In this document: positions 32,945-40,873 of the stretch, in pieces | Position numbering within the stretch: position 1 is the stretch's first letter | Layout of the letters: every line of letters starts with the position of its first letter | Assembly (NCBI GenBank): GCA_021792755.1 | Contig: JAJYUA010000002.1 | Span: 62,001-126,000, forward strand | Length of the DNA: 64,000 nucleotides | Direction of reading: 5' to 3' | Origin: Pseudomonadota bacterium | Lineage (GTDB): Bacteria > Pseudomonadota > Gammaproteobacteria > Steroidobacterales > Steroidobacteraceae | The notes under the pieces: model-generated | Seen by the model: the letters and a program-made list of their open reading frames with translations, nothing else | Databases searched by the model: none | Told to the model about the DNA's origin: nothing | Position numbers and translations under genes: made by a program

Positions 32945-34653
32945 GCCGCGACCAGACGCGCCGCTTCCTCGCCCAACCCGCCCTCGGCCTCGGCCTCGTA
33001 CAGGCGGGCCTTGAACGGCGTCATGCCGACACGCCGGTAGCACTCGATGAAGGTCTCCTCCTCGTCGCTGCGCAGCTCGAGGTAGGCGCGGATCAGGCGC
33101 TCGACGCCGCCGGCGATCTCGTTTCGCGAGAGGGCGCGCCCGACACGCTCTCCGATGGCGGCATCATTGCCCGCGCTGCCGCCGAGGGTCACCTGGTACC
33201 ATTCCTCGCCGTGCTTGTCGACGCCGAGGATGCCGATGTGCCCGACGCTGTGGTGGCCGCAGCCGTTCATGCAGCCGCTCATGGTGATGCGAATCGGGCC
33301 GACTTCGTACTGCGCCTCGAGCGAATCGAACCGCCGGTAGATGTCGTGTGTCACGCCGATCGTGCCGGCGTTCGCCAGGCCGCAGAAATCGAGTCCCGGG
33401 CAGGCGATGATGTCCGTGGTCAACCCGATGTTGGGCGTGGCGAGCTTCGCCGCATCGAGCCCGCCCCAGAGCGCGTGCAGATCGCGTTCGGCGACATCGG
33501 CGAGCACCAGGTTCTGATCATACGTGGAGCGCAGCTCACCGAAGCTGTAGGCGTCGCACAGCTCGGCCAGCGCCTCGAACTGCTCGGCGGTGCAATCGCC
33601 GGGGGCCTGCCCCGGGGCCTTCAGCGACACGAACACCACGCGGTAGCCGGGAATCTTGTGCGGGCGCACGTTGCGCTTCAGCCAGGCGGCAAAGCGAGGG
33701 TCGCGCGCCGCGTGCGTGTCCGGGTCCAGTGCGGCTTCGGCCGCCGGCCGGTAGGGCGGCGCGCCGAAGTGCGCACGCATGCGCTCGATGTCCTCAGGCA
33801 GAAGCTTCAGCCGCGCGCCCTCGGCGCTGGCTGCGATCTTTGCGTACTCCTCCTCGAGCGCCGCGCGAAAACGCTCCGCTCCCCACTCCCGCAGCACGAT
33901 CTTGATGCGCGCCTTGTGCAGGTTGTCGCGCCGCCCGAAGCGGTTGAAGGTGCGCAGGATCGCGCAGGAGTACAGCAGCAGGTCCGATTCGGGCACGAAG
34001 CCGTTCATCTCCTGCCCGAGCATCGGCAGCCGGCCGAGACCGCCGCCGACGAAGAAGCGGTAGCCGATCGCCCCGTCGCGGCGCAGCACGTGCACGGCCG
34101 CGTCGTTGGTGCGAGTGGCGGCGCGATCCACCGTTGCGCCGGTGAAGCCGAACTTGAACTTGCGCGGCAGCCAGTAGAACTCCGGGTGCAGCGCGATGAA
34201 CTGGCGCAGCAGCTCGCAGTACGGGCGCGGATCGACGCTCTCGTCCCCGGCCGCGCCCGCGAGGTAGTCGCAGGTGATGTTGCGGGTATCGTTGCCGCAG
34301 GCCTGGATGCTGTGCAACTGCACCTCGGCGAGCTCGGCGAGCAGATCCGGCACCCGGGCGAGCTGCGGCCAGTTGAGCTGGATATTCTGGCGCGTGGTGA
34401 AGTGCCCGTAGCCCTTGTCGTACTTGCGCACGACGTGCGCCATCCGGCGCAACTGCGCGGAGTCGAGCAGTCCGTAGGGCACGCTGATGCGCAGCATGGG
34501 CGCGTGGCGCTGCTGGTACAGGCCGTTGCGCAGGCGCAATTGCCGGAAGTCCTCCTCCGAGAGCTCCCCGGCGAGGAAGCGGCGCGTCTGGTCGCGGAAC
34601 TGCTCGGTGCGCTGCCTGAGCAGCTCCCGGTCGATCTCATCGTAGCGATACAT
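32941..34653 (-). CDS. cysI: Sulfite reductase hemoprotein (siroheme, [4Fe-4S])
   Basis: A 570-residue reductase that takes sulfite to sulfide with six electrons. Two ferredoxin-like nitrite/sulfite half-domains alternate with siroheme-binding domains. The cluster/heme cysteines are in ACPGLDFCGLA and MSGCMNGCGHH, and GYGHFTTRQNIQLNW is the substrate-side motif. Nitrite reductases share these features, but the coupled DUF934 gene and the cys neighbours favour sulfite. No CysJ flavoprotein is encoded here, so electrons may come from ferredoxin or a distant reductase. It is divergent from the MaoC-type gene, with 133 bases between. Confidence 0.92.
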   Translation of the reverse strand: MYRYDEIDRELLRQRTEQFRDQTRRFLAGELSEEDFRQLRLRNGLYQQRHAPMLRISVPYGLLDSAQLRRMAHVVRKYDKGYGHFTTRQNIQLNWPQLARVPDLLAELAEVQLHSIQACGNDTRNITCDYLAGAAGDESVDPRPYCELLRQFIALHPEFYWLPRKFKFGFTGATVDRAATRTNDAAVHVLRRDGAIGYRFFVGGGLGRLPMLGQEMNGFVPESDLLLYSCAILRTFNRFGRRDNLHKARIKIVLREWGAERFRAALEEEYAKIAASAEGARLKLLPEDIERMRAHFGAPPYRPAAEAALDPDTHAARDPRFAAWLKRNVRPHKIPGYRVVFVSLKAPGQAPGDCTAEQFEALAELCDAYSFGELRSTYDQNLVLADVAERDLHALWGGLDAAKLATPNIGLTTDIIACPGLDFCGLANAGTIGVTHDIYRRFDSLEAQYEVGPIRITMSGCMNGCGHHSVGHIGILGVDKHGEEWYQVTLGGSAGNDAAIGERVGRALSRNEIAGGVERLIRAYLELRSDEEETFIECYRRVGMTPFKARLYEAEAEGGLGEEAARLVAA

Positions 34654-34786
34654 GCCGGTGGACTATAGGCGTCGCCCGCCGCGGCGCTAAATACCGTGTG
34701 GTTTGGCGGGACGCCGGCATGGTTATGAGCCGCGGCCCGACCGGTGCGATAATGGGGCATCCGGCAAGGCCTGAGGGGTGAGGTGG

Positions 34787-35236
34787 ATGGGACTTTATTT
34801 CGAGGAATTCACGGTCGGGCAGCGCTTCGAGCATCAGGTGCACCGCACGGTCACCGAGACCGACAACCTGCTCTTCAGCGCCCTTACCATGAACCCGGCG
34901 GCGATCCATCTCGATGCGGAGTATTGCAAGGAGAGCAGCTTCGGCGAGCGCATCGTCAATAGCGTGTTCACGCTGGGGCTGCTGGTGGGGCTGTCGGTCT
35001 ATGACACCACCTTCGGCACCACGATCGGCAACCTCGGCTGGGAGGAGGTCAAGTTTCCCCGCCCGGTGCTGGTCGGCGATACGCTGCGCGCCGTCACCAC
35101 GGTCCACTCCGTACGCGAGAGCCGCTCACGCGCCGATTCCGGGATAGTGGTGTTCGAGCACCGCGCCTACAACCAGCGCGAGGAGGAGGTGGCATCGTGC
35201 CGCCGCGCGGCGCTGATGCTGAAACGGCCCGCATGA
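34787..35236 (+). CDS. MaoC-family acyl-CoA hydratase (mesaconyl-CoA hydratase type)
   Basis: A 149-residue hot-dog-fold hydratase. The start GLYFEEFTVGQRFEHQVHRTVTETDN-like sequence, NPAAIHLDAEYCKES and GLLVGLSVYDTTFGTTIGNLG are typical of the mesaconyl-CoA/2-methylfumaryl-CoA hydratase branch of MaoC proteins. The neighbouring CitE-like lyase would act on the product of such a hydratase, so a role in C5-dicarboxylyl-CoA (methylaspartate/itaconate-type) metabolism is plausible. A GTG nine bases upstream (34778) is an alternative start. A -10-like GATAAT at 34748-34753 lies upstream. Confidence 0.85.
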   Translation: MGLYFEEFTVGQRFEHQVHRTVTETDNLLFSALTMNPAAIHLDAEYCKESSFGERIVNSVFTLGLLVGLSVYDTTFGTTIGNLGWEEVKFPRPVLVGDTLRAVTTVHSVRESRSRADSGIVVFEHRAYNQREEEVASCRRAALMLKRPA

Positions 35237-35375
35237 GAATAACGGTCCGCAACCCTCTCACCCGGCCCGCTCCCTGCGCCCCGAGCCTGCGGCCCGGCGC
35301 GCGCAAAGCCGCGCGCTCAAAGTCGCCGCGGGCGGCTTTAGTGCACGGCGCCGGCCGCTGCACGGGGGGAGGGCG

Positions 35376-36347
35376 ATGAGTGTGTCCTCGCGAGCGCGGC
35401 TCTCAGGGGGCGCAGGCACGGAGGCCCGCAGCGCGCCAGCGCTGCGATCGCTGCTGTTCGTGCCCGGGGACAGCGAGCGCAAGCAGGCCAAGGGCCTCGC
35501 CACGCCCGCCGATGCGCTGATCCTCGATCTCGAGGACTCGGTGGCCGAGGAGCGCCGGCCGGTGGCGCGGGCGATGGTGCTCGAGCTTCTGCAGGGGCAG
35601 CCCGCGCCGGCGCGCCGGCGGCTGTGGGTGCGGGTGAATGCGCTCTCGAGCGGGCGGTTGTTCGAGGATCTGGCGGCGGTGCTGCCGGGAAAGCCGGCCG
35701 GCATCGTGCTGCCCAAGGTCGATTCCTACGATGACATCGAGCGGGTCGCGCGCGCCCTGGAGGCGCTGGAAGCCGGCCAAGGGCTGTTGATCGGCTCGAC
35801 GCCGCTGCTCGTGATTGCCACCGAGACCCCTGCCGGACTGCTGTCGCTTCCGGGCTATCCGCAGGCCGCGGCCTCGCACGGCGCCTCGGCCCGGCGTCTC
35901 GCCGGGTTCACCTGGGGCATGGAAGACCTCTGCGCCGCGCTCGGTGCGCGGGTGAAGACCGACGCCACGGGTGCGCTGCGGCCGGCTTTCCAGCTCGCCC
36001 GCGTGAGCTGCCTGCTGGTCGCCGCCGCGCTCGGCGTGCAGGCCATCGACGGGGTGTACGTCGATTTGCGCAACACCGAGGGCCTGCGGCGGCAGGCCGA
36101 GGAAGCGCGCGGTGACGGGTTCAGCGGCAAGCTCGCCATTCATCCCGAGCAGGTCGAGGTGATCAACGCCGCCTTTACGCCGAGCGCTGCCGAGACGGCC
36201 TGGGCCCGACGGGTGGTCGCGGCCTTCGAGGCAGCCGCCGGCGCGGGAGTGACGCAGCTTGACGGACGGATGCTCGATCGACCCCACTTGCTTCAGGCGC
36301 GGCGTATCCTGGAGTCTGTGAGGCCAGAGGAGGATATGACGCCATGA
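35376..36347 (+). CDS. CitE-like CoA-ester lyase (citramalyl/malyl-CoA lyase type)
   Basis: A 323-residue TIM-barrel protein of the HpcH/CitE family, which cleaves 3-hydroxyacyl-CoA dicarboxylates such as citramalyl-CoA or malyl-CoA. Family blocks are RSLLFVPGDSERKQAKG, the metal/substrate motif ADALILDLEDSVAEERRPVAR, LPKVDSYDDI, IATETPAGLLSLP and GKLAIHPEQVEVIN near the end. A GGGGGGAGGG ribosome-binding sequence precedes the ATG. It follows the MaoC gene after 139 GC-rich bases and overlaps the next small gene by four bases. Exact substrate cannot be told from sequence alone. Confidence 0.88.
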   Translation: MSVSSRARLSGGAGTEARSAPALRSLLFVPGDSERKQAKGLATPADALILDLEDSVAEERRPVARAMVLELLQGQPAPARRRLWVRVNALSSGRLFEDLAAVLPGKPAGIVLPKVDSYDDIERVARALEALEAGQGLLIGSTPLLVIATETPAGLLSLPGYPQAAASHGASARRLAGFTWGMEDLCAALGARVKTDATGALRPAFQLARVSCLLVAAALGVQAIDGVYVDLRNTEGLRRQAEEARGDGFSGKLAIHPEQVEVINAAFTPSAAETAWARRVVAAFEAAAGAGVTQLDGRMLDRPHLLQARRILESVRPEEDMTP

Positions 36348-36727
36348 AACTGAGAATCCGGGGCAACGCGTTGCGGGTGCGGCTCTCACGGGGTGAGGTG
36401 CAGAGCCTGGCCGAGCAGGGTGTGGTCGAGGACCGGCTCGAATTTCCGGGAGGCGGCCGGCTCGTTTATCGGCTGCGGGCAGAAAAGAATATTACCGGAA
36501 TATCAGCTGGTTATAGCGGAAACATCATTGAAGTTCTCGTTCCGGAGACGCTCGCGGGTCAATGGTGCGGCACCGACCTCGTCACCCTCACCGGTCTGCA
36601 ACCGGTGGCGGCGGGCGAGCTGCGCGTGGTCGTGGAGAAGGACTTCGCCTGTCTCGCCCCGAGAGACGGGGAGGATGAGTCGGACAATTTCCCGCACCCG
36701 GATGCGGCAAGCGCTCGCAGCTGTTGA
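36344..36727 (+). CDS. Small conserved protein of the DUF7009 type, function unknown
   Basis: A 127-residue soluble protein. The N-terminus MKLRIRGNALRVRLSRGEVQ and the C-terminal VVEKDFACLAPRDGEDESDN are conserved features of a small family I know as DUF7009 (name from memory). The middle is a predicted beta-rich barrel (GRLVYRL, IIEVLVPETLAG). The acidic C-terminal Cys-containing motif is its most distinctive part. Its ATG overlaps the CitE-like stop (ATGA), so it is cotranslated with the lyase. The central segment around 36480-36530 is AT-richer than its surroundings. No function can be assigned. Confidence 0.75.
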   Translation: MKLRIRGNALRVRLSRGEVQSLAEQGVVEDRLEFPGGGRLVYRLRAEKNITGISAGYSGNIIEVLVPETLAGQWCGTDLVTLTGLQPVAAGELRVVVEKDFACLAPRDGEDESDNFPHPDAASARSC

Positions 36728-36748
36728 CTCGGCGCGCCGGCCGGCGCC

Positions 36749-37315
36749 TCAGGCGGGCGGCGCCTCGAGCGCGATGCCCTCGGGTAGCTGTGCGGCGAGG
36801 CGCGCGTAGCGGGTCCGCTCCTCCAGGATGGAGTCGGCGTCGACGGCGCAGACGGCGCGCCAGTGAAGCGTGCCGGGCAGCCGGCTCAGGTGCTGCTCGA
36901 TGGCAATGCGCCGCTCGCTCCAGGCCGATTCGAAAAAATGCGCGAACGCCTCCCAGGCGCTGCGGGCAGCGTCCGGGCTCCCCGCCCCGAGCGCGGCCTC
37001 GAGCTTCGTGAGCGCGTCGCGGCTGGTGCCGGGGCGGGCTGCGATGGCGCCGAGCTCGAGCGCCACCGAGCCTTCGTGCGCGCCGCCGCAAGCCGCTGCA
37101 AGCCCTTGCAATAGCTCGGCGAGCAGCTGGTCGCGCTGCTCGAAGCGGGCCAGCACCCACACGAGGTAGCTCACACAGGTGTCCCGGAAGGTTTGCACGG
37201 CGTGCGCTTTGGCCGGCTGTGCCGCCCCGAGCGCGGCCATGCAGGCCCGCACGGCCCGCGCCGCATGGATGCGCTCGGTGGTGATCTGGGTACGGATGAG
37301 CTCGATCTCGTTCAC
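36749..37315 (-). CDS. Hypothetical helical protein
   Basis: A 188-residue protein I do not recognise. It is predicted all-helical and soluble, with no signal peptide. Noticeable stretches are FRDTCVSYLVWVLARFEQRDQ and AWEAFAHFFESAWSERRIAI, aromatic-rich amphipathic helices, and a four-helix-bundle arrangement (hemerythrin-like or DUF-type) is possible. The start ATG at 37315 is preceded by a GTGAACGAGAT-type context with a weak site. It converges with the DUF7009 gene across 21 bases and is divergent from thrA. Codon use (third-position GC) agrees with real genes here. Confidence 0.7.
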   Translation of the reverse strand: MNEIELIRTQITTERIHAARAVRACMAALGAAQPAKAHAVQTFRDTCVSYLVWVLARFEQRDQLLAELLQGLAAACGGAHEGSVALELGAIAARPGTSRDALTKLEAALGAGSPDAARSAWEAFAHFFESAWSERRIAIEQHLSRLPGTLHWRAVCAVDADSILEERTRYARLAAQLPEGIALEAPPA

Positions 37316-37418
37316 CGGATGATTTTAGCGTGCAGGGCGGCACGAAATGATCCATTGCGCAGGCGGATGGGCATCAGTAGAGTCGCACCGCTTTCCCTTT
37401 AGGTCAGTTTCCACTCCC

Positions 37419-39902
37419 ATGTCGAATCCCGTGCCCTGGGTCGTGCACAAGTTCGGCGGATCGAGCGTCGCCGATGCCGCCTGCTTTCGCCGCGTGGCGG
37501 CCATTCTCGATGCCTCTGCGGCCGAGCGCATGGGCGTGGTGCTCTCGGCCTGCAAAGGCGTAACGGACGCGCTGCTCGGGCTGGTGCGGCTCGCCGAGGA
37601 GCAGGACGAGGGCTACCGGGTGGAGCTCGCCGCGCTGCGCGCGCGGCATGCCGGGATGGCCCAGGAGCTGCTTGGGGGCGAATCGGTGCGGCTGTACCTC
37701 GCCGGTTTCGACCGCGACTGTCACGATCTCGAGGGCATCCTGCAGACCGTGAAGCTCACCCGGGCGGCGGCCGCCAATGTGCGCGACCTCATCGCCGGCT
37801 ATGGCGAGATCTGGTCGACCAAGCTCTTCCATCGCTTCATGGAGGAGCGCGGCGGGCGGCGCGGACCGGTTCAGTGGGTCGATGCCCGCCGGGTGGTGGT
37901 GGTCGAGTGGGGCCCGCTCGGGCCTGCGGTGCAGTGGGAGGCCTCGCGCTCGCGCCTCACCGATCTGGTCGATCCGGATTTCAAGGGCACGCTGATCATC
38001 ACAGGCTTCATCGCCGCCGACCGGCGCGGCGTGCAGACCACCCTCGGGCGCAATGGCAGCGATTTTTCCGCCTCGATCTTCGGGGCGCTCCTCAAGGCGT
38101 CCGAGATCATCATCTGGACCGATGTCGATGGGGTACTGTCAGCGGACCCGCGCCGGGTCCCGGATGCCACCGTGATCGATTCGCTCTCCTACAGCGAGGC
38201 GATGGAGCTCGCGTACTTCGGCGCCAAGGTGATCCACCCGCAGACCATGGCCCCGGCGGTCGGCGATGCCATCCCGATCTGGATCCGCAATACCTTCGCG
38301 CCCGAGAAACCCGGCACGCTGATCTGCGCCAGGCCCGTCTCGCAGTTGCCGGTCAAGGGCATCGCGAGCATCGAGCAGGTGGCGCTCGTTAACCTCGAGG
38401 GCGCCGGCATGATCGGCGTGCCGGGCACCGCGCACCGGCTGTTCGGCGCGCTGCGCGAGGAGGGGATCTCGGTCATCCTGATCTCCCAGGGCAGCTCGGA
38501 GCACTCGATCTGCTGCGCCATCCCGCAGGTGGAGGGCGAGCGCGCCGCGGCCGTGATCCGCCGCGCGTTCGAGCGCGAGCTCGCGGAAGGGCAGATCCAG
38601 AGCGTGGAGATCGACCCGCAGCTCGCGATCCTCGCCATCGTGGGTGACGGCATGGCGGGCACGCCGGGCGTGGCTGCGAAGGTGTTCAACGCCCTCGGCA
38701 CCGCCGGTGTCAATGTGCGCGCCATCGCGCAGGGCGCCTCGGAACGTAACATCTCGGTGGTCGTCGAGGGGCGCTGCGCCACGCGCGCGCTGCGGGCCGC
38801 ACATGCGGGGCTGTATCTCTCCCCGCACACCATTTCCGTCGGGGTGATAGGGCCGGGGACCGTCGGGCGGGTGCTTCTCGATCAGATCGCCTCGCAGGGC
38901 GAGCGGCTGCGCGAGCAGTGCAAGCTCGATCTGCGGGTGCGGGGCCTGCTCGGCTCCAAGCGCATGCTGCTCTCGGAGGCAGGCATCGGCCTTTGCTCGT
39001 GGCGGCAAGAGTATGAGCGCAGCGAGGCGGCAGCCGATCTTGAGCGCTTCATCGAGCACGTGCGCGTCGATTACCTGCCGCATACCGTGATCATCGACTG
39101 CACGGCGAGCAGCGCGGTCGCGGCGCGCTATGCGCACTGGCTGCGCGCCGGCATACACGTGATCACGCCCAACAAGAAGGCCAACAGCGCGGACCTGTCT
39201 TACTATCGGGCGCTGCGCGAGGCCCGCCGGGCGGGCTCGGCGCACTATCTGTACGAGGCGACCGTTGGGGCGGGATTGCCGGTGGTGCACACCTTGCGCG
39301 ACCTGCGCGAGACGGGCGATGAGATCACCAGCATCGAGGGCATCTTCTCCGGCACGCTGGCGTACCTGTTCAACGTCTACGACGGCGGGGCGAAGTTTTC
39401 CGACATCGTGCGCGATGCGCGCCGGCTCGGCTACACCGAGCCCGATCCGCGCGAGGACCTCTCCGGGATGGACGTGGCCCGCAAGCTCATCATCCTCGGG
39501 CGCGAGATGGGCCTCGAGCTCGAGCTTGCCGATGTAAAGATCGAGAGCCTGGTGCCGGCGGGGCTCGAGAGCGGCTCCATCGAGGAGTTCATGGCGCGGC
39601 TGCCGTGCTACGACGAGGCCACACACGCGCGGCTCGAGGCCGCGCGCTCGCGCGGCAGGGTGTTGCGCTATGTCGGGCGGCTCACCGCGGACGGTCAGGC
39701 GACCGTGGGGCTCATCGAGCTCGATGCCAGGCACGCCTTCGCCAACATCGCGCTCACCGACAATGTGGTGCGCTTCGCCACGCGCCGCTACTGCGACAAT
39801 CCGCTCATCGTGCAGGGTCCGGGCGCCGGACCGGAGGTGACCGCCGGCGGGGTGTTCGCGGACCTGCTGCGGCTGTCGGCTTATCTGGGAGCACGGTTTT
39901 GA
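37419..39902 (+). CDS. thrA: Bifunctional aspartokinase / homoserine dehydrogenase
   Basis: An 827-residue enzyme that performs the first and third steps from aspartate to threonine. The kinase domain (about 1-310) opens with VVHKFGGSSVADA and contains GRNGSDFSASIFG. Two ACT regulatory domains follow at about 320-460 (GVPGTAHRLFGALREEGISVILISQGSSEHS). Homoserine dehydrogenase fills about 470-827, with GVIGPGTVGRVLLDQI for NAD(P) and EATVGAGLPVV. Length matches E. coli ThrA (820). ATG 37419 is preferred over an upstream in-frame ATG at 37347 by alignment of the N-terminus. Only a weak sigma-70-like pair (TTGCGC 37355, TAGAGT 37378) is seen upstream, and no Thr/Ile leader. Confidence 0.94.
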   Translation: MSNPVPWVVHKFGGSSVADAACFRRVAAILDASAAERMGVVLSACKGVTDALLGLVRLAEEQDEGYRVELAALRARHAGMAQELLGGESVRLYLAGFDRDCHDLEGILQTVKLTRAAAANVRDLIAGYGEIWSTKLFHRFMEERGGRRGPVQWVDARRVVVVEWGPLGPAVQWEASRSRLTDLVDPDFKGTLIITGFIAADRRGVQTTLGRNGSDFSASIFGALLKASEIIIWTDVDGVLSADPRRVPDATVIDSLSYSEAMELAYFGAKVIHPQTMAPAVGDAIPIWIRNTFAPEKPGTLICARPVSQLPVKGIASIEQVALVNLEGAGMIGVPGTAHRLFGALREEGISVILISQGSSEHSICCAIPQVEGERAAAVIRRAFERELAEGQIQSVEIDPQLAILAIVGDGMAGTPGVAAKVFNALGTAGVNVRAIAQGASERNISVVVEGRCATRALRAAHAGLYLSPHTISVGVIGPGTVGRVLLDQIASQGERLREQCKLDLRVRGLLGSKRMLLSEAGIGLCSWRQEYERSEAAADLERFIEHVRVDYLPHTVIIDCTASSAVAARYAHWLRAGIHVITPNKKANSADLSYYRALREARRAGSAHYLYEATVGAGLPVVHTLRDLRETGDEITSIEGIFSGTLAYLFNVYDGGAKFSDIVRDARRLGYTEPDPREDLSGMDVARKLIILGREMGLELELADVKIESLVPAGLESGSIEEFMARLPCYDEATHARLEAARSRGRVLRYVGRLTADGQATVGLIELDARHAFANIALTDNVVRFATRRYCDNPLIVQGPGAGPEVTAGGVFADLLRLSAYLGARF

Positions 39903-39906
39903 CGCT

Positions 39907-40851
39907 ATGAGTACCGAGCTCACGTGGTCCACGGCGTTTGCCCCGGCATCGAGCGGCAACGTTGCGATCGGTTTCGATATTCTCGGCTTCGCCATCGATG
40001 CTCTGGGCGATCGGGTGACGGTGAGCCGTACGGACAGGCCCGGCGTCACCATCTCGGGCGTCACCGGTGTGGCGGGACATCTGCCGAGCGACCCGGCGCA
40101 GAACACCGCGGGGCGGTCGCTGCTTGCCCTGCAGGAGGCGCTGCAACCCGCGTTCGGGTTCGACATGCGCATCGAGAAGGGCATTGCGCTCGGCTCCGGC
40201 CTCGGCGGCTCGGCGGCCTCGGCGGTCGGGGCAGTGGTGGCCGCCAATGCGCTGCTCGGGGCTCCGTGCGAGAAGCTCGAGCTCTTGAAGTTCGCCATGC
40301 AGGGTGAGGCGGTGGCGAGCGGCTCGCTGCACGTGGACAACATCGCCCCGTCGCTGTTCGGCGGACTGGTGCTCACGGTGGGGATCGATCAGCCGCGGGT
40401 GAAGCGCATTCCGGTGCCGCAGTGCATTCGTGCCGTCATCGTCCATCCGCACATGTATCTTGCCACCAGGCAGGCGCGCGCCATTCTCAGGCGAAGCGTG
40501 GATCTCTCGGACTTCGTCTGGCAGACGGCCAACCTCGCCGGGTTCATCTCCGGCTGCTACACCGACGATCTGGACATGATCCGCGAGTCCTTCCAGGACG
40601 TGGTGATCGAGCCGCAGCGCCAGGCGCTCATTCCGGGGTTCCAGGAGGTGCGTGCGGCGGCGATGGGCGCGGGCGCCCTCGGCTGCTCGATCTCGGGGGC
40701 GGGGCCGTCGCTGTTCGCATGGGCGCTCGAGCCGGATGCGCAGCGGGTGCTCGAGGCGATGCGCGGGCAGTTCGTCTCGCGCTCCATCCACGTCGATGAG
40801 TGGGTGGTCGGGCTCGCATCGCCGGGCGCCCGCGTGGTGGCCAGTGGCTGA
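39907..40851 (+). CDS. thrB: Homoserine kinase (GHMP family)
   Basis: A 314-residue GHMP kinase phosphorylating homoserine. Motif 1 is ASSGNVAIGFDILGFAID, the ATP loop (motif 2) is GSGLGGSAASAVGA, and motif 3 is CSISGAGPSLFAW near the C-terminus. Length agrees with E. coli ThrB (310). It begins four bases after the thrA stop, and thrC follows 22 bases after its own stop, giving the classic thrABC order. Confidence 0.95.
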   Translation: MSTELTWSTAFAPASSGNVAIGFDILGFAIDALGDRVTVSRTDRPGVTISGVTGVAGHLPSDPAQNTAGRSLLALQEALQPAFGFDMRIEKGIALGSGLGGSAASAVGAVVAANALLGAPCEKLELLKFAMQGEAVASGSLHVDNIAPSLFGGLVLTVGIDQPRVKRIPVPQCIRAVIVHPHMYLATRQARAILRRSVDLSDFVWQTANLAGFISGCYTDDLDMIRESFQDVVIEPQRQALIPGFQEVRAAAMGAGALGCSISGAGPSLFAWALEPDAQRVLEAMRGQFVSRSIHVDEWVVGLASPGARVVASG

Positions 40852-40873
40852 ACGGCCGGGAGATCCTTAAGCT

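Noticed and set aside
37355-37383. Sigma-70 promoter of thrA (TTGCGC, 17 bases, TAGAGT)
   Set aside because: Only 3 of 6 and 4 of 6 matches; chance pairs of this quality are common.
37316-37418. Attenuator leader of the thr operon
   Set aside because: I looked for a short frame rich in Thr/Ile codons followed by a terminator hairpin and saw neither.
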